Shown here: positions 22,433 through 32,599 of the stretch, piece after piece
Layout: the number at the start of each line of letters is the position of its first letter
How positions within the stretch are numbered: the stretch's first letter is position 1
Assembly: GCF_016097555.1 (NCBI RefSeq)
Contig: NC_054713.1
Location: forward strand, 2,628,525 to 2,692,524
Reading direction: 5' to 3'
DNA: 64,000 nt
From: Gigantopelta aegis
Lineage: Eukaryota; Mollusca; Gastropoda; Neomphalida; Peltospiridae
Made by a program: the position numbers and the translations under genes
Notes under the pieces: generated by a model
The model's database searches: none
The model's input: only the letters and a program-made list of their open reading frames with translations
What the model was told of the DNA's origin: nothing

Positions 22433-25400
22433 CCCCCTCACCCTCTTTCTCTGTCTGTTTCTCTGCTTCTATCACCATCTCTGTGTGGGGTGAAACTGGA
22501 AGGAAATTCAACTTTAAAAAAATCATGGTGGCCAGTAAGACAGACTTGAACACTGTCTGTCTCCCAGTCACCTGAGGTAACTTTTATTAGCTTTGGGCGA
22601 CTAAGAATTATATACAGTAGTGTAGTTATAAAGTGTTCCTTTTTTGTCAAACTAAAACATTTAGTTTTTCAGTTTTTTGCACATGAAAATGTAACTGTCA
22701 AATGTCAACTCTGCAACTCAGCACTGTGTGTGTACAAAATGGATAAATGGTGGTTCTCTGTGTAACTAAATTTCATTTTGTTTTTAGGTTTTGGCAGACG
22801 GGAAGATAATCGACTGTTTGACAACTCTGCGGAAAGACAACACGGGTTACGATCTCAAACAACTTTTTATTGGTTCAGAGGGAACTCTTGGAGTCGTTAC
22901 TGCAGTGTCAATACTGTGTCCATCAAAACCAACATCAGTTAATGTGGCCTTTCTTGGTAAATATGTTATCTGGACATCTATTACCACTTGAAGAACATTT
23001 GTGGGGGCTGAATCACTGAAATGAATTTTGGTTCAGCCAATTTTCAGATATAGTATAGTATTTCCTTGACAATATTTCATTAGCTAAAGATTAAATGTTG
23101 TAGCCACTTTGTGTCAAAATTAGCAATTGGCTGATTTAGCAATGGACAGGGTGAGTCCTGCTGATTGTAGCTCACTGATTACACAGAGTTTGTCAGAGGG
23201 GCAATGGGACAGTGCCCTTTTCATGGATTCAGTGTTTTTCCCATCCCAACCAGTCCCCATGACTTGTATAACCAAAATGCCGTGGTAGGTGCTGTCTTGT
23301 ATGCAGAAAAATGCCTATAAATGATCTCTTGCATATATCATTTTGTTCATCATTATAAAGTATTTTTATCTTCTAGGGTATTTTAATCATTATAAAGTAT
23401 CTTCTAGGGTATTTTAATCATTATAAAGTATTTTTATCTTCTAGGGTATTTTAATCATTATAAAGTATTTTTATCTTCTAGGGTATTTTAATCATTATAA
23501 AGTATCTTCTGGGGTATTTTAATCATAAAGTATCTTCTAGGGTATTTTAATCATTATAAAGTATTTTTTTATCTTCTAGGGTATTTTAATCATTATAAAG
23601 TATCTTCTAGGGTATTTTAATCATTATAAAGTATTTTTATCTTCTAGGGTATTTTAATCATTATAAAGTATTTTTATCTTCTAGGCTATTTTAATCATTA
23701 TGTAGTATTTTTATCTTCTAGGCTATTTTAATCATTATAAAGTATTTTTATCTTCTAGGGTATTTCAATCATTATAAAGTATTTTTATCTTCTAGGGTAT
23801 TTTAAGACAAAAGAAAAGAAAATATTGTTCACAAATTGATGTCAGAATAATAAAACTATATCACTATCTGGTCACTATGTTATTTATACAACATTACCTA
23901 GAATTAATGAATTGTTTTTTGCAGGGTGTAACACGTTTCAAGATATTTTGTCGATATATAAAGAAAGTAAAAACAACTTGGCCGAAATCCTGTCAGCGTT
24001 TGAGTTTCTTGACGCAAGTTCTATGTCTGTTGTCACAGACAACCTCAAACTGACCAATCCGATTGCAAGTTCACCGTTCTATGTTCTGATAGAGACAGGA
24101 GGATCAAATGGCACCCACGATGAAGAAACTCTGAATGTATTCCTTCAGAGAGTTATGGAACTTGGTTTAGTCAAAGATGGAACAATAGCCACAGAATTGA
24201 AAAAGATAACGGTACTGGTCTTTTTTTTTTGTCAAAAATGATTCTGTGATCAAATTGTGGGTGGGACGCAGCCCAGTGGTACAGCGCTAGCCTGATGCGC
24301 GGTCAGTCTAGGATCGATCTTCATCAATGGGTCCATTGGGATATTTCTCATTCCAGCCAGTGCAGCACAACTGGTATATCAAAGGCCTGTGGGATGGTGC
24401 ATATAAAAGATACCTTACTACTAATGGAAAAATGTAGCGGATTTCCTCTCTAATATGTCAAAATTATGAAATGTTTGACATCTAATAGCCGATGATTAAT
24501 ACAATAATGTGCTCTAGTGGGGTCGTTAAACAGAAACCAATTTTAACTTTGAGGGGTTTTTTTTAATCAGTTTCCTTCACCCTACACTAAAGCACACACA
24601 CACACACCGGGTCCCACATTTTCAAATGTATCTTAGCGCTATGATATCGTAAAACTGTAGACTATGACGTCTCTATGGCATTTGTTATAGTGATGTCATT
24701 GCTCAAGGCGGTTTTGTGATATGGTATCACTAAGATAGCTTTGAAAGTCAGTAGCCTGGGCCATATCCAGGAAACATTTTTGGAGGAAGACTAAGGGAAA
24801 AGGGGCACATGGACAAACATAAAAAGGGCAACTCGATGCTTTTTCTTTTTTAAGAGAGTAGAAAGAAGAACTTGAAAATATTTACTGGGGATGGGTCCCT
24901 TTGTCCCATCCTTTAATAGACCTCTTTCACATTCCACTGCGCATGTGCCCATTGCAGGGTAACTCGAGGACGCAAACTGTGAACTCACGCAAGATCTCGC
25001 AAAAATAGGCCTGTGTACAAGTTGGGGTGCATAGACAATGGGAGGCCACGCAATAGGAATGTGAATATCTCCATGATTAATTATTCTGTCAGTAGGGAAC
25101 CCGAAAATTCTGTCGACATCCATCAAGACTTACTGGAGACATTTGTGAATTATTGCTTATCACGAAATAAAACATATTTGGTTGTTAATACCCGAGAAAC
25201 CATCGGTTCAGATTCGTACGCAATAAATATCGGATTTGGGCTGGAATGATATTAATGTGTGCGCGCGTGTGTGTATGCAGATATTTATTGTATTTAACAT
25301 GATTTAAATATTAATAAAACATTATACAGATAAAAACATTCAGGATTCTTGTCGGGATTTCTTTTCACCAAGTTATTTAAAATTTTGTTCAGTATTTGGA

Positions 25401-28400
25401 ATAAAATTAAATGATACATATGAAATTTGAGATATGGTACTATAAAACATTAGAATCAGGCCCGTAGGAATGATATCTGGGAGGAGAGGGGGCACAATCT
25501 GTAGTGGAGAGACACAGTCTAGTTGGAGAGGGGGGGGGGGGCAAAAGCCATATTTTAAACCAGGTTTGTAAAAGTGGGACTACAGTCCCCCCCCCCCCCC
25601 CCCCCCCCGACCTGAGAATGGTCAGAAATGTAATTGTAGTGCATATATACAGCTATTTAAATTTGAAGCAAGATTATTTAGCCTAAGAAACATGTAAGTT
25701 TTATTTATAACAGATTAGACTAGCCGACAGCTTGATAATATGGTTACAAACTCGGAATGGTCTCTTTATTATTAACTAATGCAGGTTTATTATGCGCAGT
25801 CATAAGGTACTTCATTTGAATGTTGGAAGCAAACATATTAAGTACCATGCCTTGAACGGTGGACAATCAACAAACGTAAACAGGCCAAGTCTGAATTTAA
25901 GCCGAAATAATTAAAACGGTAAATGAAAAAGAAGAAATAGGGCCTAATAAATCAATAAATATTTTTAAAACTTCGTAAATACCAGATATATCATATGAAG
26001 TTGTATATGAATAATATAAATGATGGTGAAGTGAACATAAAGAAAGAATCAAACAAACAAAGAAAATAAATTGAATAATAAATAAATAAATACATGTAAA
26101 TAAAAAAAACTAATTTTAATCTTTGTAAATACCAGATATTTCAAATGAAGTTGTATGTGACTGATATAAGTGATAGTGAAAAGTAAATAAGAGAAAGAAA
26201 GAAAGAAATATAATAAAATAAATAAATAAAATAAGATAAATAAAATAATAAGGTCACAGCGCTATACACACACACACATATATATATAATCAGATACACA
26301 TGTATGATTTAACACTCCGTAAATATCAGATATTATTTCAAGTGAAGTTGTATGTATCTGATATAAATGATAGTGAAAATAAAATTAAATAAATAAATAA
26401 TTTGTGGATAGACATGTAACATTGATTAGTAGTTGTATGACTGTCTTTTTTTAAATGAAACGATACGGGGAAAAATAGAGGTGTGATAAAGGTCTATGTG
26501 AGTTTGGGTTTTGTTGTTTTTTTTAGAGGAGAAGGGGAAGCATATTTTATTAAATTTTAAATACTGATACATGTGGAGAATTAAACATCACTGGAAATCC
26601 GAGTGAATATTTAACTATAATAATCTAATTGTTAAAAGTAGCAAACACATTCCACTAAAGCTAATTTTATGGTATGATTCTTTTAATTTTGCGTTGTTAA
26701 AAAAACCCTTGACAGGCGGCTCCAGAGACTTTGTCTAAGTTAATGTTTCACTGCTTTGGTCTCAAACCATTCCGATGTAAACTTTAGTAGACCGTTTTAC
26801 ACAGCCATTTTACCATCTGATACGAAATATGCATGTTAGTCGCTAGAGATTTACAGCTCCTATGAAGCTACTCACGACGCTAATGACAACTATCGATCAT
26901 GCCCCCCCCCCCCCCCCCCCCCCATTTTGTATATTGCCTTGATACCATCTAATTCGGCAAGGGACGCAACTCTTTGCACACATGGGCAATGGGAATGTTA
27001 TGGAGGTTTATTGGTCTCTGTAAATTGTCATACACAGAAGCATACACACGCTGAATATGCACAATTGCTAGTTTTTTTGGATAGGATAAATGGATAGTCA
27101 TTGCATCTCTCATTCCATAAAGTCTGCTGATTTCATCATTTCCAAATAATACTTTCCCGATACATGTATTAGTGTTTAAATTGGTGTTTGAGATTTCAGT
27201 GACCATTGTTTTTTTACAAACTGATTGGCCTTTGTGGTGTCATGGTTATGCCATCAGATTTAAGGCTGGTAGGTACTGGGTTTGCATCCCGGTACCGCTC
27301 CCATCCAGAGCAAGTTTAATAACTTCACCGACTTCTCTCACACCAACCATAACATCTAACCACTAACCCCATTGTCCTTGTGCTTGAACCTTAATTGTAT
27401 ATAAGCATGAAAATAAGAATAAATGAAATGAAATTTAAAGACTTTCTATTTGTAGCATATTTGGTCGATAAGAGACGGAATGGCAGAAGGTTTGATGCGC
27501 GATGGTTACTGCTACAAGTACGATGTCTCGCTGCCACAGTCACATTTCTACAAGCTGGTCGAAGATATGAGAGCGAGGCTTGGCGACAGAGTGCTTCGGG
27601 TACTCGGTTATGGCCATGTCGGTGATGGTAAGATGGAAACAATGTTTGGATGGATGGGTTTTGGGTGGGTGGATGGATGGATGGATGGATGGATGGACGA
27701 CACAGATGGATAGATGGATGGATGGATGGACGGACGACATAGATGGGTGGGTGGATAGAAAAATTCATGAAAGAGATGTATGAACAAATTACTTGATGGA
27801 TGTTTAAGTAAAACTTGAAACAATATATGGATGGGTGGATGGACTGATATATGGGTGGATGGGTGGGTTTTATTTGAATGGATGGATGGATGGACGGACA
27901 AACGAACGGTCGGATGGATGGACAGATGGATGTGCCACTGGATAAAAATTATTGTCATTGGTAAAACTCAACAATGGCAAAAATGTATACATCACAATGT
28001 ATATCCAATTGTATACATTTGAAATAGACTTCACAGAGCAAAGCAACTTTTCAGTCAAGTTTATTTGATGCAAAAGTAACTTTTTTTTAAATGCTGTAGG
28101 AAGGCTCAAAATTGTCGTCGGTGGGCCATTTCACTAACTGCAATTTAAAAAACAGTTGCTGTGGTGAAAAATTCTTATGTTTCAACCCTGTTTTAAATCA
28201 ATACATCCAATCTTTTACTCTCTTTTTTTTTTTCCTAGGTAATTTACATCTAAACGTGACAACACGACACTTCGATCAGGATGTGGTGGATATGATAGAG
28301 CCGTTTGTGTATGACTGGGTGGCCAGATATCGGGGCAGTATAAGTGCCGAGCATGGCATTGGTTTCAAGAAGAGAAACGTCATTTTCTACTCCAAGTCAC

Positions 28401-28492
28401 AGGAGGCAGTCTCTCTGATGGCCGATCTGAAAAATATTGTCGACCCAAACCGAATTTTAAATCCTTACAAGTTGTTTCCAGATCAACAGTGA
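19329..28492 (+). CDS. D2HGDH: D-2-hydroxyglutarate dehydrogenase, mitochondrial (8 exons, 538 aa)
   Basis: FAD-dependent oxidation of D-2-hydroxyglutarate to 2-oxoglutarate, with electrons passed to electron-transfer flavoprotein in mitochondria. Coding exons: 19329-19605, 20173-20238, 20965-21162, 22005-22198, 22788-22956, 23925-24211, 27456-27627 and 28239-28492. All have GT-AG introns and join in one frame. Residues 1-90 form an Arg/Ser-rich presequence ([10 protein letters not shown]). The FAD/PCMH domain carries [15 protein letters not shown] (about 145-159) and [15 protein letters not shown] (213-227). The C-terminal domain carries [14 protein letters not shown] and [12 protein letters not shown]. 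His451, His458 and Glu492 have the same spacing (7 and 34) as the metal-binding residues of the human enzyme as I remember them. Length fits the family (about 520 aa). Two ATGs (19329, 19335) could start it. All motifs are intact, so the gene looks functional. Confidence 0.96.
20085..20172 (+). mobile_element. SINE family B tail forming the D2HGDH intron 1 acceptor
   Basis: TTAACCATATGTCTGACACC..ATATAACC through GTTAAATAAAACATTTC and TTTC repeats matches the SINE ends at 1250-1341 and 2200-2286. The TTTC tail runs directly into TTTGTAG and exon 2 of D2HGDH, so the polypyrimidine tract appears SINE-derived. Confidence 0.75.
20173..20238 (+). CDS. D2HGDH: D2HGDH exon 2
   Basis: A 66-bp exon ([20 protein letters not shown]) with acceptor TTCTTTGTAG and donor AGAG|GTAACA. 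Phases agree on both sides. Confidence 0.9.
20256..20805 (-). mobile_element. Two family A SINE copies in reverse orientation
   Basis: The first is a partial copy (about 20256-20370, tail and early body). The second is near full length (20448-20805), from TTTGTTTTGTTTAACGACAC through ACAGGATAGCACATACCACG to the tRNA-like head (GTGCTTTACCACAGGACTAC). Both lie in D2HGDH intron 2. Confidence 0.75.
20965..21162 (+). CDS. D2HGDH: D2HGDH exon 3
   Basis: Acceptor TTTCTTGCAG, donor TCTG|GTAATT. It encodes the FAD pyrophosphate-binding loop [11 protein letters not shown] and [13 protein letters not shown]. Confidence 0.95.
21354..21458. mobile_element. Short foldback MITE
   Basis: CCATTTTACAAAACAATCTTAG at the left pairs with CTAAGATTGCTTTGTAAAATGG at the right over about 105 bp, with TTAAG-rich centre. 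A diverged relative lies at about 24610-24750 (TATCTTAGCGCTATG ... TATCACTAAGATAGC). Confidence 0.65.
21459..21690 (+). mobile_element. SINE family C
   Basis: GGTAGGTACAGGGTTCGAAG, CTCAATGGGTAGGTGTAAGG and TGTGTGCCCAGGACAGCATG are present. The tail is TTAATTGGATATAAGC with an AAATTGAAATGAAATG end. It abuts the foldback MITE at 21354-21458. Confidence 0.7.
22005..22198 (+). CDS. D2HGDH: D2HGDH exon 4
   Basis: Acceptor TATGTTGCAG, donor AAGCT|GTGCGT (a weaker GTGCGT donor). It encodes [15 protein letters not shown] and [17 protein letters not shown], the central flavin-binding segment. The phase to exon 5 (VLADGK) matches the family. Confidence 0.95.
22238..22432. repeat. Pyrimidine-rich microsatellite, mainly (CT)n
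   Basis: About 190 bp of CT, CCT and C runs starting 40 bp after the exon 4 donor, ending in CACACA. Ser/Leu- and Arg/Glu-rich frames across it are artefacts. Confidence 0.95.
22788..22956 (+). CDS. D2HGDH: D2HGDH exon 5
   Basis: Acceptor TTTTTAG, donor CTTG|GTAAAT. It encodes [20 protein letters not shown] and [16 protein letters not shown], strongly conserved in the family. Confidence 0.95.
23345..23806. repeat. 37/30-bp minisatellite in D2HGDH intron 5
   Basis: About 13 units of ATCATTATAAAGTATTTTTA followed by TCTTCTAGGGTATTTTA, with shorter units lacking TTTTTAT. Each unit ends a T-rich stretch with CTTCTAG|G, a passable 3' splice site, about 120 bp upstream of the real exon 6 acceptor. 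Confidence 0.9.
23925..24211 (+). CDS. D2HGDH: D2HGDH exon 6
   Basis: Acceptor TTTTTTGCAG, donor AACG|GTACTG. The largest exon ([41 protein letters not shown]). It ends in phase 0. Confidence 0.95.
24258..24548 (+). mobile_element. SINE family A, full length
   Basis: GGGTGGGACGCAGCCCAGTG is a clear tRNA-like 5' end, followed by AGGATCGATC (B-box). The body is intact and the tail is TGTGCTCTAGTGGGGTCGTT with AAACAGAAACC. It lies in D2HGDH intron 6. Confidence 0.8.
25250..27215. other. D2HGDH intron 6, AT-rich, no gene seen
   Basis: It contains a CCGTAGGAAT-type MITE end (25457) with G- and C-runs (25530-25609), several AAATAAAT stretches, and a diverged triple repeat with the phrases AATACCAGATAT and GAAGTTGTATRTGA at about 25978, 26129 and 26325 (period roughly 150-200 bp). 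A poly-C run lies at 26902-26922. No exon is visible. A 78-codon open frame just before (25013-25249) has no splice or homology support. Confidence 0.6.
27225..27434 (+). mobile_element. SINE family C directly upstream of D2HGDH exon 7
   Basis: The head GGTGTCATGGTTATGCC is followed by GGTACTGGGTTTGCATCCCG and the body CACCAACCATAACATC. The tail ATTGTATATAAGC with AAATGAAATGAAA ends 21 bp before the exon 7 acceptor. Confidence 0.7.
27456..27627 (+). CDS. D2HGDH: D2HGDH exon 7
   Basis: Acceptor CTATTTGTAG, donor GATG|GTAAGA. It encodes [19 protein letters not shown] and GYGHVGDG, with His451 of the metal site. Confidence 0.95.
27640..27935. repeat. (GGAT)n / TGGA minisatellite
   Basis: Imperfect GGAT repeats start about 20 bp after the exon 7 donor, in two blocks (27645-27760 and 27825-27935). 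Trp/Met/Asp-rich and His/Pro/Ser-rich frames are artefacts. Confidence 0.9.
28239..28492 (+). CDS. D2HGDH: D2HGDH exon 8 (terminal)
   Basis: Acceptor TTTTTTTTTCCTAG. It encodes NLHLNV (His458), [12 protein letters not shown] (Glu492) and the conserved C-terminus [13 protein letters not shown] before TGA. Confidence 0.95.
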
Positions 28493-28599
28493 ATTTTTGT
28501 ATGAATGCATAAAGCAGTTTCATACACAGGGCTAACCCTCGGTTCCTTTTCTTGTTCGCTAAAAATGTTTGCCAATCTTTAATTTCTTTAATTTACATT

Positions 28600-29260
28600 T
28601 TGGTATTACATACTAGTTACTCAGAAGGAAATCTGTGCGTTATGATCTCTTGAAGCTATTTATATATTATATACAGAACTACAGTTGTAATAACTTGTAT
28701 ATTTTTGCAATCAGTGGATATTGCTATTTATATATTATATACAGAACTACAGTTGTAATAACTTGTATATTTTTTTAAATCAATGGATATTGCCAGTCTC
28801 CTATGTAAGCACAAATTTCAAGCACAAAATATGCATGTTAAGGGGAGCTAAAAATGACTCTCCTTGAACTAGTCTCAAGGGAGTGATAGTGTTAGCTCCC
28901 CTTAAATGGCGACGTCTAGTGAACTTTGTATAAATGCATGTTTCATGTATATTGAATACTCGGAAGGAATCTGTGCGATATGATCTCCTGAAGCTATTTG
29001 TATATCATATTAATGTAACATACAAACAGATCTGCAGATTTAGTAAACTTGTATAGTTTTGCCATCAATGGATATTACCAGTATCCAATGTAATCACAAA
29101 TCTCGTTACCAGTTTTAGCCCACAATTCACGTGTTAAAGGGAGATTTAAACAATTTACTCTCCTTGTTATCTCCCCTTAATTGGCGAGGTCTGGTGAACT
29201 TCGTATAAATGCATTTATTTTTGCCATCAGTGGATATTGTCAGTATCCTATGTAATCTTT
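28600..29260. repeat. Diverged tandem duplication downstream of D2HGDH
   Basis: A block starting near ACTCAGAAGGAAATCTGTGC (28619) recurs near ACTCGGAAGGAATCTGTGCG (28959). Within the first, a 77-bp unit (GCTATTTATATATTATATAC..) is itself duplicated at 28654 and 28723. The phrase TTAGCTCCCCTTAA also repeats, and related pieces reappear at 29880 and 30065. Confidence 0.75.
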
Positions 29261-29274
29261 CTTTTAAATTATGT

Positions 29275-29880
29275 CCGTGCTTATATCCAATTAAGGTTCA
29301 AGCATTTTGTCCTGGGCACACACCTCAGCTATTTTGTTAGTTGTTAGTAGTTATACATCTTCATAAATCAAGGCTAATATTCGTTCCTCGTATTCAGCCT
29401 TGATACATGTTGTCAAGAAATCGTGCCACAAAATGCTTAAATTTCATTGGATGCAATGAGATCTGATTGCAACGAATCGCAACGCTCCTTATAGATTCCC
29501 TTGTTATGTAAACTCCATGTTGGCGGGCGAACACTGATATTGCTTTCAAAATTGTCACATGTTACTGATGCTGTGATTGGTCAGCGATGTCATCGTGTAA
29601 GGGACATAATCGGTGTTACAAATTTTCTTCCAATAGAGGGCGCTAGTAGTTGATATCAGTAATCTTGACTACATGTATCAAGGCTGAATACGAGGAACGA
29701 ATATTAGCCTTGATTTATGAAGATGGTAGTTATAGTGAGAGATAAGAGGATGTAGTGGTCTTACACGTACCCATTGAGTCGTTAAAACTCGCTCTGGGTG
29801 GGAGCTGGTACCGGGATGAGAACCCTGTCCCTACCAGTCTTATGTCCAATTCCAGTGGCATAACCACAAATCGTTCAATT
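29275..29880 (-). mobile_element. SINE family C, reverse, split by a MITE insertion
   Basis: The right-hand phrases (CTTACACGTACCCATTGAGT, CTGGTACCGGGATGAGAACC) and left-hand phrases (CTTATATCCAATTAAGGTTC, CCTGGGCACACACCTCAGCT) are the two halves of a reversed family C SINE. They are separated exactly by the 370-bp MITE at 29356-29725. Confidence 0.8.
29356..29725. mobile_element. 370-bp MULE-like MITE with 62-bp TIRs and 9-bp TSD
   Basis: The terminal 62 bp are inverted complements with one mismatch; left end CATCTTCATAAATCAAGGCT, right end AGCCTTGATTTATGAAGATG. The direct repeat GTAGTTATA flanks it perfectly at 29347-29355 and 29726-29734. Long TIRs plus a 9-bp target duplication are typical of Mutator-like elements. 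There is no coding frame. The near-perfect TIRs and exact TSD suggest a recent insertion. Confidence 0.9.
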
Positions 29881-30074
29881 AGTCTCAGGGGTGTGATGGT
29901 GTTAGCTCCCTTAATTGGTGAGATCTGGCCCCATGCTTATAAACCTTAAAGTCTAGACTTTAATAAAATCCAGACTTTAACATCATGGCAACGCCATTCA
30001 AATAACATTACGTTAAAGTCTGGGCCCTGGAAAACTTTGTATGAATGTATGTTTCATATGGTACTGGTTACTCA

Positions 30075-30362
30075 GAGGGAATCTGTGAGTTTGATCCTTG
30101 TCGGTGGGCCCATTGGGCTATGTCTTGTTCCAGCCAGTGCACCATGACTGATGTATCAAAGGTCATGGTATGTACTACCCTGTCTGTGGGATGGTGTATA
30201 TAAAAGATCCCTTGCTGCTAATCAAAAGGAGTAGCCTATGAAGTGGCGACAGCGGGTTTCTTCTCTCATTATATGTGTGGTCCTTAACCATATGTCTGAT
30301 GTCATATAACCGTAAAATAAAATGTGTGGAGTGCGTCGTGAAATAAAACATTTCCTTCCTTC
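30075..30362 (+). mobile_element. Chimeric SINE: family A front, family B tail
   Basis: TTTGATCCTTGTCGGTGGGC and CCAGTGCACCATGACTG come from family A. From TAGCCTATGAAGTGGCGACA onward it is family B, ending AAATAAAACATTTCC and TTCC repeats. Confidence 0.7.
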
Positions 30363-30623
30363 TTCCTTGTATATATTTGCCATCAACAGCATGGAACTTT
30401 AAAAAAAAAAATTAGAGACATTTCTGGCCAATTGAAAATTGATTAGCAACTACTATAAATTTAATGTTTTAAAATTGTGTAGTGATCTCTGAAACTTGCT
30501 TGACGAATCGCGACGTGATATTGAACAAAATGGACCCTGAAGGAATAGTCTGTATCAGTATCCTACGTAATTACAAAAAAACTAAAACAATATATTATTT
30601 GTAATTGCTGTAGACCTTATTAA

Positions 30624-30930
30624 AGGGAGTTAAAGTTTGTTTTGTTTGACGACACCACTAGAGCACATTGATTAATTAATCATTGGCTATTGGATGTCAA
30701 ACATTTGGTAATTCTGACTCATAGTTATTAGAGGAAACTAGCTACATTTTTCCATTAGTAGCAAGAGATCTTTCATATGCACCATCCCAAAGACATGAAA
30801 GCACATACCACGGCCTTTTACCTCTTGTGGTGCACTGGCTGGAACGGGGAAAAAAATAAGTTGAATTGATCCACTGAGGTGGTTCAATCCTACAACGCTA
30901 GCACCTCAAGCGAACACTCAACCGACTGAG
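30624..30930 (-). mobile_element. SINE family A, reverse orientation
   Basis: It starts at AAGTTTGTTTTGTTTGACGA and runs through ACTAGAGCACATTGATTAAT and CCATTAGTAGCAAGAGATC. The head is diverged and ends next to the 61-bp satellite. Confidence 0.7.
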
Positions 30931-30931
30931 G

Positions 30932-31848
30932 TAAATCCTGCCACACTGGTATTCTAGACAAGAGATGTATTTAGTGTGTACTTTTTAGAGTATAAATCCT
31001 GCCACACTGGTATTCTAGACAAGACATGTATTTAGTGTGTACTTTTTAGAGTATAAATCCTGCCACACTGGTATTCTAGACAAGACATGTATTTAGTGTG
31101 TACTTTTTAGAGTATAAATCCTGCCACACTGGTATTCTAGACAAGACATGTATTTAGTGTGTAGTTTTTAGAGTATAAATCCTGCCACACTGGTATTCTA
31201 GACAAGAGATGTATTTAGTGTGTACTTTTTAGAGTATAAATCCTGCCACACTGGTATTCTAGACAAGACATGTATTTAGTGTGTACTTTTTAGAGTATAA
31301 ATCCTGCCACACTGGTATTCTAGACAAGACATATATTTAGTGTGTAATTTTTAGAGTATAAATCCTGCCACACTGGTATTCTAGACAAGAGATGTATTTA
31401 GTGTGTACTTTTTAGAGTATAAATCCTGTCACACTGGTATTCTAGACGAGACATGTATTTAGTGTGTAGTTTTTAGAGTATAAATCCTGCCACACTGGTA
31501 TTCTAGACAAGACATGTATTTAGTGTGTAGTTTTTAGAGTATAAATCCTGCCACACTGGTATTCTAGACGAGACATGTATTTAGTGTGTAGTTTTTAGAG
31601 TATAAATCCTGCCACACTGGTATTCTAGACGAGACATGTATTTAGTGTGTACTTTTTAGAGTATAAATCCTGCCACACTGGTATTCTAGACAAGAGATGT
31701 ATTTAGTGTGTACTTTTTAGAGTATAAATCCTGCCACACTGGTATTCTAGACAAGACATGTATTTAGTGTGTAGTTTTTAGAGTATAAATCCTGCCACAC
31801 TGGTATTCTAGACAAGACGTATTTAGTGTGTACTTTTTAGAGTATAAC
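30932..31848. repeat. 61-bp satellite, 15 copies
   Basis: Unit: TCCTGCCACACTGGTATTCT + AGACAAGACATGTATTTAGT + GTGTACTTTTTAGAGTATAAA. Copies differ at a few diagnostic positions (AAGAGATG versus AAGACATG versus GAGACATG; GTAC versus GTAG). The last copy has a short deletion. No gene is implied. Confidence 0.97.
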
Positions 31849-31904
31849 ATGTCAGTAAGTGATAAACATCTTAACAGTGGCATCAAACTGAAAACTCACT
31901 TGAT

Positions 31905-32160
31905 AGTGTGCTCTCCTCAGGTGCTTGGGTCAAAGGATCGAATTCCCTCGGTGAAACCATGCTCTTATTGGGTTTTCCCATTCCAACTCAAGGTGCCAAA
32001 AAGTGGAGGGGCACACACACACACACACAAATATATAAAACCCATCGCAGCTTTAAAAGGTGGGGTGGCACATGCTCCCCCTGCCCCCCCCCCCCCACTT
32101 CCTATGCCAGTTCTATCCTGCCTGTGGGAAAGTATATAAAAGATCCCATGCTAAGATTTT
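31905..32160 (+). mobile_element. Degenerate SINE family A with internal insertions
   Basis: AAAGGATCGAATTCCCTCGG resembles the B-box region. Family A phrases follow (TTATTGGGTTTTCCCATTCC, CCTGCCTGTGGGAAAGTATA), interrupted by CA and C runs. Confidence 0.45.
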
Positions 32161-32599
32161 TATGATTTTTTTTTTAATATAAAAAAAAAATCAACTTTGT
32201 AATTTAAAAAAAAATGGTTCATGAATTTTGTGATAACAGCAATTGTTAACAGTTAAAAGTTTTACAGTTTTTAATGTTAACTGTATCCACCACAGTAGGG
32301 ATAATAGAAGTAGCACATTCATGTAGTCCATTGAAGAGAGTTCCTCTTTTATTTAGTTTTTGGTTTTTTGCTGGAATTAAAACTGATTTAACTGTTATGT
32401 TATGCAATGATGAAAGAGGAGGATCCACCTCCCATAATTATGGTGCAAAAACAGGGCTGACTCCTGCATCCAGAACTGAATGTCATATCAACATGTTTAC
32501 ATATGATGTGTGTGTGTGTGTACGTGTGTGTGTGTGTACGTGTGTGTGTGTGTACGTGTGTGCGCACATTGTATAAGCTACTGTGAATACAAATTTGTA

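Noticed and set aside
25013..25249. 78-codon frame in D2HGDH intron 6 as an alternative exon
   Set aside because: It would break the D2HGDH frame between exons 6 and 7, which already join in phase, and it has no matching splice sites.
30932..31848. Possible repeat-spacer array
   Set aside because: Units are directly head-to-tail without variable spacers; satellite DNA.
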